NCBI GenBank assembly: GCA_015680635.1
Contig: JAABOA010000763.1
Location: 433 to 11,746, forward strand
Length of the DNA stretch: 11,314 bases
Direction of reading: 5' to 3'
Source of the DNA: Lunasporangiospora selenospora
Lineage: Eukaryota; Mortierellomycota; Mortierellomycetes; Mortierellales; Mortierellaceae
Shown here in pieces: positions 7,963 to 11,314 of the stretch. Every line of letters begins with the position of its first letter. Position 1 is the stretch's first letter. The position numbers were made by a program, and so were the translations under genes. Below the pieces are notes generated by a model. The model had not been told where the DNA came from. It did not search any database and saw only the letters and a program-made list of their open reading frames with translations.

Positions 7963-8165
7963 CTTTTGGAATCTCTCCGACTCGTTAAGCTACTCGTAGA
8001 GTCATCCTTGAAAGCCACGCGTATGCCTGCAAAGGTTTGCCTGGGGCTACCTTGATGCATAGGACTGTAGCCAGCATTGCTGAGGCATATGACTGTGTTC
8101 TTGGGACTCTCTGCTGGTGTCACAGACTCTGAGGTGCGCTGGTCATGTCTCTGTTCGGTTGCCAT
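7963..8165 (-). CDS. Possible 5' coding exon of the LRR gene
   Basis: ATG at 8165-8163 opens a frame of 67 codons plus two bases, up to a donor GTAGTT at 7962. An acceptor CATAG ending at 7843, preceded by a C/T-rich tract, would join it exactly in frame to residue 9 of the 996-residue protein, removing a 120-base intron and giving 1056 residues. The upstream sequence is C/T-rich like the fatty acyl-CoA reductase leader, and two CCAAT boxes lie about 180 bases upstream. Against it, the encoded peptide is low-complexity, and the downstream ATG at 7865 also works with G at -3. The choice is unresolved from sequence alone. Confidence 0.35.
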
Positions 8166-8866
8166 GGGGAATAGCGAATCGGTAAATGAGAGATGGAATG
8201 ATCACCAAAAGTGAAGTGAATGAGAATGATGAACCAGCAGATGGATCCGAGTGGTGGGAAAGAAAAGAGTGACCGAGGAAAGAAGTGAGAGCGGGAGGCG
8301 GCTTGCCCTCTTAACAACCCTGGATACACAATTGCTTCCAATGTCCCAATGTTACACAGGCACATCATCTTAGTCTGGGAGATAGCCCTCAAAAAAGGAA
8401 AAGAAAAAAAATCTGAGCCTCACTGGATCAACCAACCAACTCCTTTGACCACCCTCCCAGCTTGACCACATTCTCTTTCTTTCTTTGCCAGTACCGAAAA
8501 CGATCCGTGCAGCACATCTCCTTCCCGTCTGCATCGCCTTCTCCTCCCCATCTTTGCTTACGAGAGAGGATTGACCTCATTCCTGACCACAAAGGTTCTC
8601 CCTTTAAAATGGCGCATTGGTCTCATGCCTTAATAGTTGGGACCAGGGGCTGGCCAAAAACAGGGGTGGAGGGGCAGGCTGTACTTTACACATGTCATTT
8701 CTTCAACCACTTTATCAAGACTCCGCTCTCGCATCCATTGAGTTTTAATCCGCATATGTATAAACAAATAAGCAGCTCTCAGTCATAGATGAGGTCATGG
8801 ACTGTTTTTTTTTTTTCTTATGCTTTGTTACTTCGAAAGGTCCTTCTTTGTCATCCCTCTCCTAAC
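8166..8866. other. Intergenic region: LRR-gene promoter and reductase 3' UTR
   Basis: Both neighbours are on the minus strand, so the left part should hold the LRR gene's promoter and leader, and the right part the 3' UTR of the reductase gene. A weak minus-strand ATTAAA (plus TTTAAT 8744-8749) lies 118 bases after the reductase stop. A T13 tract is at about 8805-8817. A plus-strand frame at 8462-8788 lacks an ATG start and any recognisable protein, so no gene is called. Confidence 0.45.
8338..8350 (-). promoter_or_regulatory. Tandem CCAAT boxes upstream of the LRR gene
   Basis: CCAAT occurs at 8338-8342 and again at 8346-8350, in a direct repeat CCAATGT/CCAATGT separated by one base. They lie 170-190 bases upstream of the ATG at 8165, a typical distance for the Hap/NF-Y complex, which acts in either orientation. 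The chance rate of single CCAAT motifs is high; the tandem pair is what makes it notable. Confidence 0.35.
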
Positions 8867-10871
8867 TTAAAGTCGAGGTTGCATCCGAGGGGTTGTTCCA
8901 GAGGAGTCGAACGTTCTGTTGAATGACAGAATTTTGTAATCGATCTTGATATTCTCGTCAATTGCATCCTCCTCCCCAATGATGTATCGATGTATTCCAA
9001 TGTTGTGCCAATGAAGGTAGTCGTCCCACTTCACGCCCTTCTCGAGTCCTGCATGTAGCTCCTGTGGTACATTCTTGTCCAACTGGAGCGAGTTCGTTAT
9101 TTCAAAGCTCCATTCTTGTGTCCAGAAGGGACCAAGCGCCGTTGATGCATACATGAGCTTGTCAAGTTTTGATGAGGGCTTTGCGCCGTTGGCGTCTGTG
9201 TTGTGGTTATGGGATATTTCTTTCCTCTCTTCTTCCAGTTCCTTTGCGTATCGCTGTCGAAACCGTTTCTCGAAATCGGGGAGGGTCGGGTACATGTCTA
9301 TGCGGATATCATTCGAAACTCGTCGCTTTGGTGCGGGTACACTCTTCCAATACTGGAGTACATAGCTTCCCAAGAGTTTTGTTGCAGTACGTGATCTCCA
9401 ACCTGTAGCCGCATGGTAAATGACTGGCACTGTGGGTTGGGTGGCCGTTGCGGGGTTTGAGGCAGCAGCCAGAATGCATTTGCAAACCCAATCGACGGGA
9501 ACCAGATCCGCCGCGATATTCTAATAAAACGAAGTAATTGTTTTTCAAAAAAAGAAAAGAAAAAGAGAAAGGTGAGTCCCGTCTTCTTGTTCCCCAAGGG
9601 TAGATAGTTTTGAAGAACACTGTGCTCTCTTCTAGGATAACCAGTTCCGTTCACATTTTTTCCAATAGTCCCTTACTTCATCCATTAGCCATTCTTGAAT
9701 TCGCCCAAGACCACATGAAAATCCAAGAGACACCATTGATTGAATTCCTTGGACCCATCCCTTGGCCGGTTCTTGAATGGCCGGTCCAACAGCAGTTGGT
9801 CGCACGATGGCAACGGGGAATCCCAGTTGTTGATACCTCGATGTAATCAACTGTTCTGCCAATGACTTTGCTGATGTATACGTGTGTGGGTATCTCTTCA
9901 ACACAACCTCCTGCTCAAAAGTCAAAAGTTCCTCCTTGGACATTGTGGATAGCTTTTTGAGAATCCATTCAGGGTCTTTTATATCCGCATTCTCACCGTT
10001 GCTGAGAGCATTTCCCATGGTGAGGTCGTAGAGACGCTCCTCTATGGGTTCCTTGGTTGGAGCTTCATTGACAAAGGCAGTAGAGACGTGAACGTACGAG
10101 ACCACGTTTTGTGCAGTCCTTGCAATTTCAAGAATGGCGAGAGCGCCATATGTGTTCATCTAGTGGTGCAAGGCAATAGGTCAATACTGATTTCAACCTG
10201 GCTGTGGGTAGACAAGAATGATGCGCATCTGATCCGTGCAAATCATTTTTACCCAGAGAGCACGCTCAAAGCTCCATCGAAAGTCAAGGGTGGCAGCGCA
10301 GTGGATAAACACCTTGATCTCGTCCCTTGCACTAGTCCATCCTTGCCCCCCAAGACAAAGATCCTGAGTGTTGGCCTTGTCACCCTCATGAAATGTGGTG
10401 ACGTTGCCATGGGTTGCAAAGTGGCGACCGAGTGCTTCGATATCACCACGGACAGGAACAATCTTGCTCACAACTTGATCCCGAAATGCTTGCTCGGTCC
10501 TGTGCTTGGCTCGCAATCGTTCAAAGACTCGACTTTGGACAATATCGCTTTCGAACCTATCCCTCAAGTCTTTGGACTTGTTTGAGACTCGAATAAGAAC
10601 ATAAACCCTATTTTGTATAGAAGGATGGATCGAGCGTAGAAAGAGAGAGAGAGTTGGTGCAAACATTCTGTTTGTTCAAAGTGGGTTTGTTTTTATCAGA
10701 GGCGGCTGATCATTCTTGCACTTACTTTTTGACCTGAGGAAGAGACCACAGGATTTTCTCAAGACAGGTCAATCCAACAAACCCGGTAGCCCCAGTCAAG
10801 AATACGACATTGTTCTTTGTATAGAACTCGATTGCGCCACTGGCATCGATTGCACTGGCGTTTGAACTCAT
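8867..10871 (-). CDS. Fatty acyl-CoA reductase-like protein (NAD_binding_4), four exons
   Basis: Exons 10871-10726, 10607-10253, 10159-9677 and 9520-8867 join in frame to 545 residues. Donors are GTAAGT, GTAAAA and GTAAGG; every acceptor is AG. The family uses NADPH to reduce acyl-CoA to fatty aldehyde or alcohol, usually at ER or lipid-body membranes. Seen in order: Rossmann motif TGATGFVG (26-33), VYVLIR (50-55), VPVRGD (99-104), 'IHCAATLDF' (150-158), VHVSTAFVN (190-198) with the catalytic Ser/Thr, and the YTSAK pair Tyr261/Lys265 within 'YPHTYTSAKSLAEQL'. IVRPTAVGPA (285-294) and 'DLVPVDWV' follow. The C-terminal part ends with 'EWSFEITN' and 'VKWDDYLHWHNIGIHRYI', resembling the FAR_C domain. 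All catalytic positions are intact. No ATG precedes the chosen start in frame, and the leader is C/T-rich. Whether the product is alcohol or aldehyde cannot be told. Confidence 0.88.
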
Positions 10872-11045
10872 GGAATGATGAAAGGAGAGGGAACAGAGAG
10901 GAAGAAAGAGGTGGAATGGCTCAATTGCAAAACGGCTCGGCTCTTTTGTTCTCTCAATGTTCACCTGATAACCACATTATGCAAAAGATTTTTATTTGTG
11001 TTCACAGTTCACTTTGCCCCTGAATCTTACTGCCATTTACCACAT
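10872..11045 (-). promoter_or_regulatory. Compact intergenic region: promoter and C/T-rich leader of the reductase gene
   Basis: Only 174 bases separate the stop of the upstream hydrolase-like gene from the reductase ATG on the same strand. The minus strand next to the ATG is strongly C/T-rich (about 10872-10915), a common fungal leader composition. The space must also hold the upstream gene's poly(A) site. No TATA box is evident. Confidence 0.45.
10991..10996 (-). terminator. Poly(A) signal AATAAA of the hydrolase-like gene (minus strand)
   Basis: TTTATT on the plus strand reads AATAAA on the minus strand, 49 bases after the stop codon at 11046-11048. Its position supports separate transcription units rather than read-through into the reductase gene. 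Confidence 0.5.
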
Positions 11046-11314
11046 TTACTCCTCACGAACGACAGAAGTGGCTGCGTTATAGCCTGTTGACTTGAGATTG
11101 GACTCCAAAAAGTCAAGCAAAACAGGGTACACCTCTTTGTATGCCTTGTCGCCAACAATGCAATCCATATGGCCATAGCCCGCAAACACTTCGCGGCGGT
11201 ACATGCCTTTGTAGTCGAGAGCCATTCCTGTCAATGGCAGGTTTGTGTTTCTCAGTTCCTCCACAGTCTTGAGGGTGCTCTCGGGGATGAACACCTGGTT
11301 CTTGGCGCCATGGA
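11046..11314 (-). CDS. Alpha/beta-hydrolase or cholesterol-oxidase-like protein, C-terminal end (5' truncated)
   Basis: The frame enters from the right edge and stops at 11046, giving 88 complete codons. Near the edge it reads HGAKNQVFIPEST, the family's 'H-G-x-x-N-x-x-F-x-P' segment. Later comes FAGYGHMDCIVG and KAYKEVYPVLLDFLE, matching the 'GYGHxDCxxGxxAxxxVxP' end of alpha/beta-hydrolase domains. The His of GYGHMD would be the catalytic-triad His. In fungi and actinobacteria this end is common on GMC-type cholesterol-oxidase-like proteins fused to a hydrolase domain, as well as on free hydrolases. The N-terminal part lies outside, so the fusion cannot be confirmed. It sits 174 bases upstream of the reductase gene on the same strand, suggesting a lipid or sterol role. 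Confidence 0.7.
   Translation of the reverse strand, partial: HGAKNQVFIPESTLKTVEELRNTNLPLTGMALDYKGMYRREVFAGYGHMDCIVGDKAYKEVYPVLLDFLESNLKSTGYNAATSVVREE

Noticed and set aside
8462-8788. A 108-codon plus-strand frame between the LRR and reductase genes
   Set aside because: It opens at TTG, is of biased composition, and lies in expected promoter and 3' UTR sequence. No domain is recognisable.
10088-10585. A 165-codon plus-strand frame opposite the reductase gene
   Set aside because: It overlaps reductase exons 2-3 and intron 2, which carry clear family motifs and consistent splice sites on the other strand.

Overview
The window reads as nuclear DNA of a filamentous fungus, most likely Mortierellomycota (Mortierella or a relative). 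The reasons are GT-AG introns of about 80-160 bases, pyrimidine-rich leaders before start codons, and gene families I recall as expanded there: secreted kelch proteins with one membrane anchor, and large leucine-rich-repeat proteins sharing a Cys/His-containing conserved block. The lineage is inferred from remembered family resemblance; no search was run.

Plus strand, left part. Positions 3-635 are the C-terminal end of an oligopeptide transporter (OPT family), with an AATAAA at 744-749. A small coiled-coil-like reading frame at 858-1144 looks broken by frameshifts or missed splicing. After a long pyrimidine-rich stretch (1145-2039) comes a five-exon gene (2040-4522) whose 693-residue product has a signal peptide, a kelch-like ectodomain, one membrane helix and a long disordered cytoplasmic tail ending in about eight 10-residue Pro/Tyr repeats.

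Minus strand, right part. A 996-residue protein (7865-4875), convergent with the kelch gene, has a disordered N-terminus, a coiled coil, a conserved Cys/His and helical block, and a C-terminal leucine-rich region. It may have an extra 5' coding exon at 8165-7963. Further right is a four-exon fatty acyl-CoA reductase-like gene (10871-8867, 545 residues) with an intact Rossmann motif and YxxxK catalytic pair. Only 174 bases upstream of its start lies the end of a gene whose C-terminus resembles the alpha/beta-hydrolase part of fungal cholesterol-oxidase-like proteins (beyond 11314 to 11046).

The last two genes are a same-strand lipid-metabolism pair and may share substrates. The kelch receptor-like gene and the LRR gene look like lineage-expanded sensing families with no known ligand. 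I found no tRNA, rRNA, CRISPR, transposase or virus-like gene.
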